64,000 nucleotides of DNA from Streptomyces xanthophaeus (GCF_030440515.1 NZ_CP076543.1:3286001-3350000); one strand, 5' to 3'; counted from the stretch's first letter, positions 1-8,311 are shown. Numbers and translations: made by a program. The notes: generated by a model from the letters alone, not told the origin.

Positions 1-235
1 ACACGAAGTGCTGCGGCAGGTACACCCCCTGCTCGGCTGCCCGTTCCTCCCCGACCTCGTCCCACGGCCGCCAGGGCGGTCCGGTGGGTCGGGGTTCGAC
101 GGCGTACGTCGCCGGCTCCATCAGCGGGGGATGCAGTTCCTCCCACGCCCCGTAGTGGGTGTGGACGGGAAGGGCGACCCGGGAGACCGGCGCCGTCAGC
201 TCCGCACCGCACCCGGCACACGCGAACACGTCCAA
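1..235 (-). CDS. Truncated zinc-ribbon-like protein, N-terminal part
   Basis: Only the first 78 codons are inside the window; the gene continues past position 1. The likely start is TTG at 235, after a purine-rich GAGGGGG. The N-terminus reads DVFACAGCGAELTAP, with a CxxC pair like half of a zinc ribbon, followed by a Pro/Trp/Glu-rich stretch. Similar Streptomyces proteins of unknown function begin the same way, as far as I recall. The 88 bp between this start and the LysR stop hold nothing else I can name. Function unknown; frame and start are fairly convincing because the codon bias fits. Confidence 0.6.
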   Translation of the reverse strand, partial: MDVFACAGCGAELTAPVSRVALPVHTHYGAWEELHPPLMEPATYAVEPRPTGPPWRPWDEVGEERAAEQGVYLPQHFV

Positions 236-323
236 GCAGCATCCCCCTCGCCCCGGCAACCTCGGTGATTGTGCTCGCCGGAGCGGCGGACGGCCATCAG
301 TTTTCGGGGGGGCAGGACACCTC

Positions 324-1268
324 CTAGGCCGGCGGCTCCAGTTCGGGGATCAGGCGGCCGCGGCGGGAGAGGAGGAAACGCTTGAACTCCGCCACCGGCG
401 GGGTGTCGGGGTGGCCGTCGAGCCAGGCGAGGCCGATCTCGCGGACGGCGCGCGGCGCGGTGACCGTCAGCTCGACCACGCCGGGGCGGGCCACGGCCGG
501 GGGCGGCAGGAGGGCCACGCCGAGGCCGGCGGCGACCAGGCCGCGCAGGGTCTCGGCCTCCTCGCCCTCGAAGGCGATCTTCGGGGTGAACCCGGCCTCC
601 GCGCACAGGTCGTCGGTGATGCGGCGCATGCCGTAGCCGGGCTCCAGGGTGACGAAGGTTTCCTCGGCTGCCTCGGCGAGGCGGATGCGCTTGCGGGTCG
701 CGAGCCGGTGGTCGTCCGGGACCACCAGCCGCAGCCGCTGTTCGTCGAGGCGCCGGGCGACCAGGTCGGGGGCGTCCGGCAGCGGGGACGTCAGGCACAG
801 GTCGAGTTCGCCGGCCCGGAGCTTCTCCAGCATGGCCTCGCCGTAGTTCTGGACGAGGGAGAAGCGGATGCGCGGGTGGTCGGCGCGGAAGGCGCGGATG
901 AGGCCGGGCACGGTCTCGGACCCGAGGGTGTGCAGGAAGCCGAAGGCCACCTTGCCGGCCGCCGGATCGGCGTCCTGCTGTACGGATTCGGCGGCGCGGC
1001 CGATCTCCGTCAGGGCCTGCTCGGCCGAGGCCAGGAAGGTGCGGCCGGCCGTGGTGAGGGCGACCGTACGGCCCTTGCGGGCGAACAGCGTGACGCCGAG
1101 GTCCTGTTCGAGGCGGACCATGGCGCGCGACAGGGTGGACTGCGGGACGCCCAGGTCGTGGGCGGCCCGGGTGACGTGCTCGTGGCGGGCCACGGCAACG
1201 AAATACGCCAGCCGCGGCGCGAGCAACGTTGTCACAGCCATGTCTTCTACGTAACGGTTCATCGACAT
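324..1268 (-). CDS. LysR-family transcriptional regulator
   Basis: A 314-residue regulator with an N-terminal winged helix-turn-helix (about residues 15-75, core HVTRAAHDLGVPQSTLSRAM) and a C-terminal periplasmic-binding-like effector domain (about 100-310). This is the normal LysR length. I place the start at the ATG at 1268 because GAGG lies five bases upstream; ATG 1262 (MNRYVEDM) is a near-equal alternative. An upstream reading to 1385 would run through the divergent promoter and is unlikely. It is transcribed away from the MFS gene at 1361, the classic LysR arrangement, and probably controls that exporter and itself. The inducer cannot be told from sequence. Confidence 0.9.
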   Translation of the reverse strand: MSMNRYVEDMAVTTLLAPRLAYFVAVARHEHVTRAAHDLGVPQSTLSRAMVRLEQDLGVTLFARKGRTVALTTAGRTFLASAEQALTEIGRAAESVQQDADPAAGKVAFGFLHTLGSETVPGLIRAFRADHPRIRFSLVQNYGEAMLEKLRAGELDLCLTSPLPDAPDLVARRLDEQRLRLVVPDDHRLATRKRIRLAEAAEETFVTLEPGYGMRRITDDLCAEAGFTPKIAFEGEEAETLRGLVAAGLGVALLPPPAVARPGVVELTVTAPRAVREIGLAWLDGHPDTPPVAEFKRFLLSRRGRLIPELEPPA

Positions 1269-1319
1269 CCACGCCTCTGAGCTGGGTTGATGCAGCAGTG
1301 GATCGATTATCGCGATTCC

Positions 1320-1334
1320 ATGCATTGGACGCAT
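1320..1334. promoter_or_regulatory. Candidate LysR operator between the regulator and the MFS gene
   Basis: ATGC and GCAT arms flank a 7-bp centre, and the inner T at 1321 and A at 1333 form the T-N11-A pattern typical of LysR sites. It lies 26 bp before the MFS start and about 50 bp from the regulator start. A second palindromic patch with TCGCGA is just upstream (about 1309-1314). Confidence 0.5.
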
Positions 1335-1360
1335 GAAAACGACAGGCCTACCGTCGAAGC

Positions 1361-2644
1361 ATGCCTCCCGTTCATACCGGGGCACCCGTCATCCCGGGTG
1401 CCTCCACCCCGTCGTCCCCCGCACCGCAGCCCCTCTCCCCCGGCCGCCCCGGCTACCGCCGGATGAGCCTCGCGCTCTTCGCCGCCGGACTCGCGACGTT
1501 CGCCCTCCTCTACTCCACCCAGGCGCTGTTGCCCGCGATCTCCGCCGGCTTCGGGGTGACGGCGGGCCAGGCCAGCTGGACGGTGTCCGCGGCCACCGGC
1601 GCGCTCGCGCTGTTCGTCCTCCCGCTGAGCGCGCTGTCCGAGCGGTTCGGCCGCACCCGGATGATGACGTACTCGATGGTGATCGCCGTCGGCGTCGGTC
1701 TGCTGGTGCCGTTCGCGCCGAACGTGGAGTGGCTGGTGGCGCTGCGCGCCGTCCAGGGCGCGGCGATCGCCGGGATCCCGGCCTCCGCGATGGCGTACCT
1801 GGCGGAGGAGGTCAAGCCGAAGGCCCTGGTGGCCGCGATCGGCCTGTTCGTGGCGGGCAACTCCATCGGCGGCATGAGCGGTCGCCTCGTCACCGGCTGG
1901 GCGGCGCAGCTGTGGGGCTGGCGGGCGGGCCTGCTGGCCGTCGCCCTGATGGCGCTGGCGTGCGCCGTGGCCTTCCTGGTGCTGCTGCCGCGGGCGCGGT
2001 TCTTCCGCCCGGCGTCGCTGAACCCGCGCGCGGTGGGCGCCACCGTCGCAGGGCACCTGCGCGATCCGCTGCTGCTGCGCCTGTACGGGATCGGCGCGCT
2101 GTTCATGACGGTGTTCGGCGCGGTCTACACCGTGATCGGCTACCGGCTGGTCGACGAGCCGTTCTCGCTCGGGCAGGGCGTGGTCGGGTCGATCTTCCTG
2201 ATCTACCTGGTCGGCACGGTCTCCTCGGCCGCCGCCGGCAAGCTGGTGGCCCGTACCGGGCGGCGCGGCGCGCTGTACCTGGCCGTGACGACCACGGCGC
2301 TCGGGCTGCTGCTGTCGCTGTCCGATTCCCTCGCGCTGATCGTGCCCGGGCTGGTCCTGATCACCGCGGGCTTCTTCGCGGGGCACGCGGTGGCCTCGGC
2401 CGCGGTGAGCCGGACGGCGAAGACGGGCCGGGCGCAGGCCTCGGCGCTCTACCAGTCCGCGTACTACCTCGGCTCCAGCGCCGGCGGCACCCTGGGCGCC
2501 CTGGCCTACCACGGCGCCGGATGGGCGGCCACGGTCGGCATCGCGCTGCTGGCGGTGCTCGGCGTCGTGTCGATCACCCTGTACGGGTCCCACGCGGCGC
2601 GCGCGGAGCGACGGATGCCGGCGTCGGCCATGGGCGCACGCTGA
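1361..2644 (+). CDS. MFS transporter, drug/metabolite efflux type
   Basis: A 427-residue membrane protein with about 12 hydrophobic segments after a 35-residue Pro/Ser-rich cytoplasmic N-terminus. The loop after helix 2 carries SERFGRTRMM, matching MFS motif A (G-x-L-a-D-r-x-G-r-k-r). Overall composition resembles the YnfM/arabinose-efflux permease subgroup. No clear Shine-Dalgarno precedes the ATG at 1361, so the transcript may be leaderless or the start may lie slightly downstream. It is divergent from the LysR gene at 1268 and is its most likely target. Substrate unknown. Confidence 0.9.
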   Translation: MPPVHTGAPVIPGASTPSSPAPQPLSPGRPGYRRMSLALFAAGLATFALLYSTQALLPAISAGFGVTAGQASWTVSAATGALALFVLPLSALSERFGRTRMMTYSMVIAVGVGLLVPFAPNVEWLVALRAVQGAAIAGIPASAMAYLAEEVKPKALVAAIGLFVAGNSIGGMSGRLVTGWAAQLWGWRAGLLAVALMALACAVAFLVLLPRARFFRPASLNPRAVGATVAGHLRDPLLLRLYGIGALFMTVFGAVYTVIGYRLVDEPFSLGQGVVGSIFLIYLVGTVSSAAAGKLVARTGRRGALYLAVTTTALGLLLSLSDSLALIVPGLVLITAGFFAGHAVASAAVSRTAKTGRAQASALYQSAYYLGSSAGGTLGALAYHGAGWAATVGIALLAVLGVVSITLYGSHAARAERRMPASAMGAR

Positions 2645-2733
2645 CGAAAACTACGCCCCCGCCGTAGGCAACCCCTGCTTGTTTTCCGGGCATTCAACAC
2701 GGAGGACGTGCTGTGCGAGCAGGGGAGGACCGG

Positions 2734-3432
2734 ATGGGTACGAGGTTCGGGGCGCGGGCGGCGGTGCTGGGCGGGGCGGTCGCGCTCGCACTGCCGGTGG
2801 TGGTCACGGGAGGCGGGGCGGCGCAGGCCGCCGCCTCCTGCAACCTCACCACCGGGCCGTACCAGCGGCAGGTCGAGCAGTTCCTCGGCCGGCCGGTGGA
2901 CGGGAAGCAGTCGGCGGCGGACTGCACGGCGATCCGGTCCTTCCAGGCGAGCCACGGGATCACCCCGACCCAGGGCTACGCCGGGCCGCTGACCTGGCAG
3001 ACGATGAGCACGATGCTGGCCCAGCGGGCGGCCGGCAGCACCCCGAACAAGGCGGGTGACTGCCCGGTGGACCGGGGGCGGATCGCCTGCGTCGACCTGA
3101 CGCGGCAGCTCAGCTGGATCCAGGACGGCGCCGCGCTGACGTACGGGCCCGTCCCGGTCCGCACCGGCAAGGACGGCACGGAGACGCGCACCGGCCTGAA
3201 GAAGATCTACTACCGGAACATCGACCACTGGTCGACGCTCTACAACGTCTCGATGCCGTACGCGCAGTTCTTCGACGGCGGCATCGCCTTCCACTCGACC
3301 ACCAAGAGCATGTGGAATCCGCCGGGTTCGGGCGGCTGCGTGAACATGCGCTCCGCCGACGCCAAGGCGTACTGGAACCTGCTGGGGCAGGGCGAGGACG
3401 TCTACGTGTACGGGCGCAAGCCCGGCACCTAG
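2734..3432 (+). CDS. Secreted L,D-transpeptidase (YkuD fold) with peptidoglycan-binding domain
   Basis: The 232-residue product has a Sec signal peptide (hydrophobic stretch ending in AQAAA, about residues 10-32), a small peptidoglycan-binding helical domain (about 35-100), then a YkuD catalytic domain (about 105-230). The catalytic cysteine is in GSGGCVNM (about residue 202), with the upstream His about 15 residues earlier. The usual SHGC reads SGGC here, so the His next to the nucleophile is replaced by Gly. YkuD enzymes make 3-3 cross-links in peptidoglycan or attach proteins. I chose ATG 2734 because of AGGGGAGGA in front; GTG 2713 also has a good ribosome site (GGAGGA). Its stop shares CTAG with the convergent MFS gene. 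Confidence 0.85.
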   Translation: MGTRFGARAAVLGGAVALALPVVVTGGGAAQAAASCNLTTGPYQRQVEQFLGRPVDGKQSAADCTAIRSFQASHGITPTQGYAGPLTWQTMSTMLAQRAAGSTPNKAGDCPVDRGRIACVDLTRQLSWIQDGAALTYGPVPVRTGKDGTETRTGLKKIYYRNIDHWSTLYNVSMPYAQFFDGGIAFHSTTKSMWNPPGSGGCVNMRSADAKAYWNLLGQGEDVYVYGRKPGT

Positions 3433-4757
3433 GCCGTCGGCGCGGCGGGCGTGGGCGTGGCGGACGAGGGCGCGGGCGCGGCGCTCAGGTGGTCCAACCG
3501 CCGCAGGGCGGAGCGGCGTTGGACGAGGGACAGGCCCGCCACCCCGGCCCCGAGGGCCAGCCAGCCGGCCGGGCCGGCCGCCATCACCGCGCCGGTGAGC
3601 AGCAGCGGGCCCGCGGACTTCTGGACGGACTGAGCCATGCCGGCCACCCCGAGGTACGAGGCGCGCGCCTCCCGGGGTGCGAGGGAGACCGCCAGTTCCC
3701 AGGAGCTCACCGAACGCATCAGCTCCGCCGCGGTGGCCAGCACGGCCGCGGCGAGCAGGGCCGCCGAGGCGGCCCAGGCCCCGCCCGCGGGGGCGGTGGC
3801 CAGGAAGAGGCAGCAGGCGAGCGTCGTCAGCCCGTACAGGCCGGCCGCGCCCGCCGCCTGGCGGGCGTCCCGGACCCGCGCCGACACCCGTAGCTGCAGG
3901 GCGACGACGAGCACGGTGTTGATGACCAGGAAGGCAGGGATCAGGGCGTGCGGGGCCGCGGTGTGGCCGACGAGCCACAGCGGCACGCCGACGCCGAGGA
4001 TCGAGTCGTCCAGGTTCATCGGGATGTCCAGCAGGACGAACCGCAGGTAGCCGCGGTCCCGCCAGGGGCTGGGCCCGGCCGCCGGAGGGCCCTCCTCCGC
4101 CCCGGGCCGTGCGACCACGAGCCCGCGGCCGTGCGGCTCCCGGGTGCGCCACACCAGGGCCGCGGCCACGAGGAACGACAGGGCGTCGGCCAGGATCAGC
4201 ACCTGGTAGGCGCCGCGGGTGCCGACGGCCAGTCCGACGGCGGCGAGGCCCGCGCCGAGGGCGTATCCGGCGTTCGCCGAACTGCGTGACAGTGCCTGGT
4301 AGGTGGAGCGCCGCTCGCCCGCGACCCGGGTGGCGAAGAGCATCTCCAGCGTCTTGGCCGCCCGGTCTCCCAGGTGGGTGACGGCGAACAGGAGCAGCAG
4401 CAGGCCGAAGTCGGTGACCACCAGCAGCACGCACAGGGCCCCGAGGCGGATGAGGTGGCAGCCGATCAGCAGGGTGCGCACCTGGAACCGGTCGGCGAGG
4501 TGGCCCGCCAGCGGCGATCCGGCGATGCCGGCCACCCCGGCCGCGCCCAGCAGCAGGCCCAGCTGCCCGGCGTCGAGGCCGACGACGAAGGTGAAGTAGA
4601 GGACGGAGGACGCGGCCCACACGCCGGTACCCGCTCGGTCCAGCGCCTGGGTGAGCAGCATGATCCGCGCATCACGGCCGCCGGGCGGCCGGCGCAGTTG
4701 CGCCAGCAGACCGCCGTCCCCCTGCCGTGCCGTCCGGGTCCGCCTGCCGCGCCGCAT
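3429..4757 (-). CDS. MFS transporter, putative exporter
   Basis: A 442-residue protein with 10-12 hydrophobic segments. The helix 2-3 loop contains GHLADRFQVRTLL, an MFS motif A. A basic 30-residue N-terminus precedes helix 1 and a Pro/Ala-rich tail ends the protein. It resembles the MFS_3/EntS-type exporter subgroup. ATG 4757 is preceded by GGGGGAC. The stop codon overlaps the stop of the convergent L,D-transpeptidase within CTAG (3429-3432). The promoter region towards the sigma factor gene contains two strong palindromes, so expression is probably controlled by a dimeric repressor encoded elsewhere. Substrate unknown. Confidence 0.87.
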   Translation of the reverse strand: MRRGRRTRTARQGDGGLLAQLRRPPGGRDARIMLLTQALDRAGTGVWAASSVLYFTFVVGLDAGQLGLLLGAAGVAGIAGSPLAGHLADRFQVRTLLIGCHLIRLGALCVLLVVTDFGLLLLLFAVTHLGDRAAKTLEMLFATRVAGERRSTYQALSRSSANAGYALGAGLAAVGLAVGTRGAYQVLILADALSFLVAAALVWRTREPHGRGLVVARPGAEEGPPAAGPSPWRDRGYLRFVLLDIPMNLDDSILGVGVPLWLVGHTAAPHALIPAFLVINTVLVVALQLRVSARVRDARQAAGAAGLYGLTTLACCLFLATAPAGGAWAASAALLAAAVLATAAELMRSVSSWELAVSLAPREARASYLGVAGMAQSVQKSAGPLLLTGAVMAAGPAGWLALGAGVAGLSLVQRRSALRRLDHLSAAPAPSSATPTPAAPTA

Positions 4758-4792
4758 CCCAGTCCCCCGTATCGACCGCGTCCACCGTCATA

Positions 4793-4810
4793 TATCTCGA
4801 CGTCGAGATA
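4793..4810. promoter_or_regulatory. Perfect 18-bp palindrome, putative operator
   Basis: TATCTCGACGTCGAGATA is a perfect inverted repeat centred 45 bp upstream of the MFS start at 4757. Its form fits a MarR-family dimer site. It is related in sequence to the palindrome at 4837-4850 and to the site before mdh at 60091. Confidence 0.65.
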
Positions 4811-4836
4811 CATGACGGAAGCCTGCCGCAGATTAA

Positions 4837-4850
4837 TCTTGACGTCAAGA
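4837..4850. promoter_or_regulatory. Perfect 14-bp palindrome overlapping a putative -35 box
   Basis: TCTTGACGTCAAGA is a perfect inverted repeat. It includes TTGACG at 4839-4844, which with the AT-rich CATATATA at 4864-4871 could form a promoter reading towards the sigma factor gene, with a spacer of about 19 bp. Binding here should block that promoter. The same sequence with one change lies upstream of mdh (60091-60104). Confidence 0.6.
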
Positions 4851-4954
4851 AACTTGATGACGACATATATAGGAGGTCCGGCGCTTCCGGCTGCCGTTGT
4901 CAGACCCCTCCGGTAGGTTCCGAAGGAGCGGAACGACCAGGGGGATGGACGGAC

Positions 4955-5953
4955 ATGAGCGACCTCGCCACGGATGTGGACCTCGACACCGCGATGGACC
5001 GGTACCGGGTCGAACTCACCGGCTACTGCTACCGGATGCTCGGCTCGTCCTTCGACGCCGAGGACGCGGTGCAGGACACGTACATCCGCGCCTGGCGCAG
5101 CTACACCACGTTCGAGGGCCGCTCCTCGCTGCGGTCGTGGCTGTACCGGATCGCCACCAACGTCTGCCTGGACCTGCTGAAGGCCGGGAACAGGCGGGCC
5201 CGTCCGATGGACCTGACCGCGCCGCAGCACCAGGCCTCCGCCGTGCTCAACGAGCGCCCCGAGGTGACCTGGCTGGAGCCGGTCCCGGACGGCCGGGTGC
5301 TGCCGCAGACCGCCGACCCGGCGGAGATGGCGCTGGCGAAGGAATCCGTCCGCCTGGCCTTCGTCGCGGCGCTCCAGCACCTGCCGGCGAAGCAGCGGGC
5401 GGTGCTCATCCTGCGCGAGGTGCTGGCCTGGAAGGCCGACGAGGTGGCCCAGCTCCTGGAGACCACGACGGCCTCGGTGAACAGCGCCCTCCAGCGGGCG
5501 CGGGCCACCCTGGCCGGGCAGTCGCTGCGCGACAGCGACCCCGCGGATCCGCTCGACGCGGACCAGGCGAAGCTGCTGGAGCGGTACCTCTCCGCCTTCG
5601 AGGCCTACGACATCGCGCGGCTCACCACCCTCCTCCACGAGGACGCGGTGCTCTCGATGCCGCCGTTCGACCTGTGGCTCCGGGGCCACGAGGACATCGC
5701 GGCCTGGCACCTGAACCAGGGCATCGGCTGCAAGGGCTCCCGGCTCGTCCCGACGACGGCGAACGGCCTGCCCGCCTTCGGCCAGTACCGTCCGCGCGAG
5801 GACGGTCGGCCGGGCCACACCCCGTGGGCGCTCCAGGTGCTGGAGATATCAGACGGCAAGATCGTCGGGCTCAACGCCTTCCTGGACACGGCGCGGTGGT
5901 TCCCGCTGTTCGGCCTCCCCGAGCAGCTCGACGAGGCCTACGAGGTCCAGTAG
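4955..5953 (+). CDS. ECF RNA polymerase sigma factor with C-terminal SnoaL-like domain
   Basis: A 332-residue sigma factor. Region 2 (about residues 12-80) includes MLGSSFDAEDAVQDTYIRAW, region 4 (about 140-195) includes LPAKQRAVLILREVLAWKAD. A SnoaL/NTF2-like domain follows (about 205-320) with the typical LxGLPxxL-type end. This layout matches the large ECF group known as SigX5/TIGR02960, in which the extra domain modulates activity and replaces a separate anti-sigma factor. ATG 4955 lies in a GGGGATGGACGGAC context; an in-frame upstream reading would cross the operator region and is rejected. Its last 35 codons overlap the convergent STAS gene. No anti-sigma gene is adjacent. Confidence 0.92.
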   Translation: MSDLATDVDLDTAMDRYRVELTGYCYRMLGSSFDAEDAVQDTYIRAWRSYTTFEGRSSLRSWLYRIATNVCLDLLKAGNRRARPMDLTAPQHQASAVLNERPEVTWLEPVPDGRVLPQTADPAEMALAKESVRLAFVAALQHLPAKQRAVLILREVLAWKADEVAQLLETTTASVNSALQRARATLAGQSLRDSDPADPLDADQAKLLERYLSAFEAYDIARLTTLLHEDAVLSMPPFDLWLRGHEDIAAWHLNQGIGCKGSRLVPTTANGLPAFGQYRPREDGRPGHTPWALQVLEISDGKIVGLNAFLDTARWFPLFGLPEQLDEAYEVQ

Positions 5954-6220
5954 GGCCCGCAGGGCGGGCGCGGCCCCGGTCACCCGCAGCGGCCGCCCCC
6001 GGGCGGCCAGCCGCAGCCGGGCCAGCACCTCGACGTCGGCCAGCCCGGGCGCGGTCACCGCGGCGGCGTCGCAGACCACCGCACCCGCCCCGCCGTCGTA
6101 GAGCCTGGCCAGCCGGGCACACAGCAGCGCGGCGTCCTGCGGGTCGGCCGGTCCGGGTCCGGGCAGCACGAGTCGTCGGATCTCCACGAGAGGATGACCG
6201 CCCGGCCCGCCGGAACTCAT
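5849..6220 (-). CDS. Small STAS-domain protein (anti-anti-sigma-like)
   Basis: The 123-residue product has the alternating pattern of a STAS domain: a central region with VVCDAAAVTAPGLADVEVLA and a second half RGRPLRVTGAAPALRALLDL, which resembles the STAS proteins that bind phospho-relay partners. STAS proteins are usually regulated by anti-sigma kinases, but none is nearby. The end overlaps the 3' end of the sigma factor gene by 105 bp on the opposite strand. The ATG at 6220 is only 23 bp from the divergent ATG 6244, so a shorter start (GTG 6187) is also possible. Protein-like pattern outside the overlap supports it as real, but less certainly than its neighbours. Confidence 0.65.
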   Translation of the reverse strand: MSSGGPGGHPLVEIRRLVLPGPGPADPQDAALLCARLARLYDGGAGAVVCDAAAVTAPGLADVEVLARLRLAARGRPLRVTGAAPALRALLDLVGLVELLGEAEQREPPRRVQEGVEPDDLAV

Positions 6221-6243
6221 CGGCGGCCGCGCACAATGACGCG

Positions 6244-6846
6244 ATGAAGCCTGCCTACTGGGATCCGCTCCCCACCGCCCGCCGACTCGCCGAGACCGGG
6301 TCCCCCCTGCGGCCCGAGACGTTCCGGGGGGTGTGGGAGGAACGGAACTGGCGCAACGTGCCCGGCCCGTTCTACGCCGGCGAGACCGACGAGATGGCCC
6401 TCGGGCGGATGGACGCCCCCGACCACATCTGTTACGACGACGATCACGGCGGCGGCTTCGGCGGGGTATTCGTCTTCCGCCAGCCGACGGACGAGGCCCA
6501 GGTCCTCGACCTGCTGTGCGGGGCCTCGCTGGATCTCTGCGAGGGCTACAACTGGGACGGCGACGAGCACTGGACCACCGCAGCGGTCCGCGACTGGTGG
6601 GCGGACCGGGGCCGGGTCCGCGCCTGGGCGGTCGAGATCGCCGCCGACTGGGGCGCCGACACCCACCCCCATTGGGGCTACAACAACGACCCGAAGTACC
6701 TGGGCCACTACCACGACGCCGCGCAGGGCCACCGGGACTTCATCGCCTACATCGACGACGGCCTGGAGTCCTACCTGCGCGGTTACCTGTTCTGGCTGGA
6801 ACAGCGCCGGGAGCCGCGGCCGGGCGAGGCCCTGCCACGGCTCTGA
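6244..6846 (+). CDS. Conserved hypothetical protein, soluble, acidic
   Basis: A 200-residue protein rich in Trp, Asp, Tyr and His, with no signal peptide or membrane segment. Notable stretches are CYDDDHGGGFGGVFVF and YNWDGDEHWTTAAVRDWW. I do not recognise a catalytic motif. The many Asp/His residues could bind metal but this is only a guess. The ATG at 6244 follows GACGC without a strong ribosome site. It is monocistronic, ending at a strong hairpin shared with the convergent deoA gene. Confidence 0.8.
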   Translation: MKPAYWDPLPTARRLAETGSPLRPETFRGVWEERNWRNVPGPFYAGETDEMALGRMDAPDHICYDDDHGGGFGGVFVFRQPTDEAQVLDLLCGASLDLCEGYNWDGDEHWTTAAVRDWWADRGRVRAWAVEIAADWGADTHPHWGYNNDPKYLGHYHDAAQGHRDFIAYIDDGLESYLRGYLFWLEQRREPRPGEALPRL

Positions 6847-6877
6847 GGCCAGGGGCGGGGAAGCTCTCAGCATGCCG

Positions 6878-6909
6878 AACGGGACCGGCGGGGGTCCACC
6901 GGTCCCGTT
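6878..6909. terminator. Hairpin between convergent genes
   Basis: AACGGGACCGG and CCGGTCCCGTT form a perfect 11-bp stem with a 10-nt loop. It lies between the stop at 6846 and the deoA stop at 6932, so it can terminate from both sides. Confidence 0.75.
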
Positions 6910-6931
6910 CACACGCAAGGGAAGCCGCAGG

Positions 6932-8209
6932 TCAGGCGATGCGGTCCAGGACGATCGGCGTGGCGGAGAAGGCCGTGCCGGCCGGGGCGATGTCGTACGT
7001 GCCCGCCAGGGAGGCGAGGGCGTAGTCGAACTTCTCCGGGGTGTCCGTGTGCAGGGTCATCAGCGGCTGGCCCGCCGTCACCGTGTCGCCCGGCTTCGCG
7101 TGGAGCTCGACGCCCGCGCCCGCCTGCACCGGGTCCTCCTTGCGCGCACGGCCGGCGCCCAGGCGCCAGGCGGCGACGCCGACCCCGTACGCGTCCAGGC
7201 GGGTCAGGACGCCCGACTCGGGGGCGGTGACCACGTGCTGCTCGCGGGCCACGGGCAGGGTCGCGTCCGGGTCGCCGCCCTGGGCCGCGATCATCCGGCG
7301 CCAGTGGTCCATCGCGGAGCCGTCGGCCAGGGCCTTGGCCGGGTCGGCGTCCTTGATGCCCGCCGCGTCCAGCATCTCCTTGGCCAGCGCGATGGTCAGC
7401 TCGACCACGTCGGCCGGGCCGCCGCCTGCGAGGACCTCGACCGACTCGCGGACTTCGAGGGCGTTGCCGGCGGTCAGGCCGAGCGGGGTGGACATGTCGG
7501 TCAGGAGCGCGACGGTCTTGACGCCCGAGTCGGTGCCGAGGCCGACCATGGTGCGGGCCAGCTCGCGGGCGTCCTCGATGTTCTTCATGAAGGCACCGGT
7601 GCCGACCTTGACGTCCAGGACGAGCGAGCCGGTGCCCTCGGCGATCTTCTTCGACATGATCGAGGAGGCGATCAGCGGGATGGCCTCGACCGTGCCGGTG
7701 ACGTCGCGCAGCGCGTAGAGCTTCTTGTCCGCGGGGGCCAGACCGTCGCCGGCCGCGCAGATGACCGCGCCGGTGGTGTCCAGGACGTGCAGCATCTCCT
7801 CGTTGGAGAGCAGCGCGCGCCAGCCGGGGATGGACTCCAGCTTGTCGAGGGTGCCGCCGGTGTGGCCGAGGCCGCGTCCGGACAGCTGGGGCACGGCCGC
7901 GCCGCACGCGGCGACGAGCGGGGCGAGCGGGAGGGTGATCTTGTCGCCGACGCCGCCCGTGGAGTGCTTGTCGGCGGTCGGGCGGGAGAGGGAGTCGAAG
8001 TTCATGCGCTCGCCGGAGGCGATCATCGCCGCGGTCCAGCGGGCGATCTCGGTCCGGTTCATGCCGTTGAGCAGGATGGCCATCGCCAGCGCGGACATCT
8101 GCTCGTCGGCCACGACACCGCGGGTGTACGCGTCGATGACCCAGTCGATCTGCTCGGGGCTCAGCTCACCGCGGTCCCGCTTGGTCCGGATGACGGAGAT
8201 GACGTCCAT
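6932..8209 (-). CDS. deoA: Thymidine phosphorylase
   Basis: A 425-residue enzyme that splits thymidine (and deoxyuridine) with phosphate into base and deoxyribose-1-phosphate. It carries the pyrimidine-nucleoside phosphorylase signature SGRGLGHTGGTLDKLESI and the phosphate-loop region KHSTGGVGDK; the N-terminal helical domain, central alpha/beta domain and C-terminal PYNP domain are all present at normal length. ATG 8209 follows AAGGAAG. It is the last gene of the nucleoside locus but has its own promoter, since a strong hairpin (8268-8305) separates it from cdd, and it has its own copy of the locus palindrome at 8222-8235. Confidence 0.97.
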   Translation of the reverse strand: MDVISVIRTKRDRGELSPEQIDWVIDAYTRGVVADEQMSALAMAILLNGMNRTEIARWTAAMIASGERMNFDSLSRPTADKHSTGGVGDKITLPLAPLVAACGAAVPQLSGRGLGHTGGTLDKLESIPGWRALLSNEEMLHVLDTTGAVICAAGDGLAPADKKLYALRDVTGTVEAIPLIASSIMSKKIAEGTGSLVLDVKVGTGAFMKNIEDARELARTMVGLGTDSGVKTVALLTDMSTPLGLTAGNALEVRESVEVLAGGGPADVVELTIALAKEMLDAAGIKDADPAKALADGSAMDHWRRMIAAQGGDPDATLPVAREQHVVTAPESGVLTRLDAYGVGVAAWRLGAGRARKEDPVQAGAGVELHAKPGDTVTAGQPLMTLHTDTPEKFDYALASLAGTYDIAPAGTAFSATPIVLDRIA

Positions 8210-8221
8210 GAGGTGCTTCCT

Positions 8222-8235
8222 TCTACGCGCATAGA
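8222..8235. promoter_or_regulatory. Nucleoside-locus operator, copy 1 (deoA)
   Basis: TCTACGCGCATAGA matches the consensus TCTACGCGCGTAGA at 13 of 14 positions. It sits 13 bp before the deoA start, directly against the ribosome site, so a bound repressor would cover the transcription start. Related copies are at 12819-12832 and 14093-14106. Confidence 0.7.
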
Positions 8236-8267
8236 GAGGGGGGATGGGAGGTTCGGGAACGGAAGGA

Positions 8268-8305
8268 CGACGGCCCTCCGCCCCGGCAGGGGCGAAGGGC
8301 CGTCG
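8268..8305 (-). terminator. Terminator after cdd
   Basis: Two 17-nt arms (8268-8284 and 8289-8305) pair with a single mismatch around a 4-nt loop. Located just after the cdd stop and before the deoA promoter, it ends the nucleoside transporter-cdd transcript. Confidence 0.8.
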
Positions 8306-8311
8306 GCACGG

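Noticed and set aside
4871..4900. AGGAGGT after the AT-rich box as a ribosome site of a small gene
   Set aside because: No usable start codon lies 5-12 bases downstream, and the sequence after it is not protein-like.
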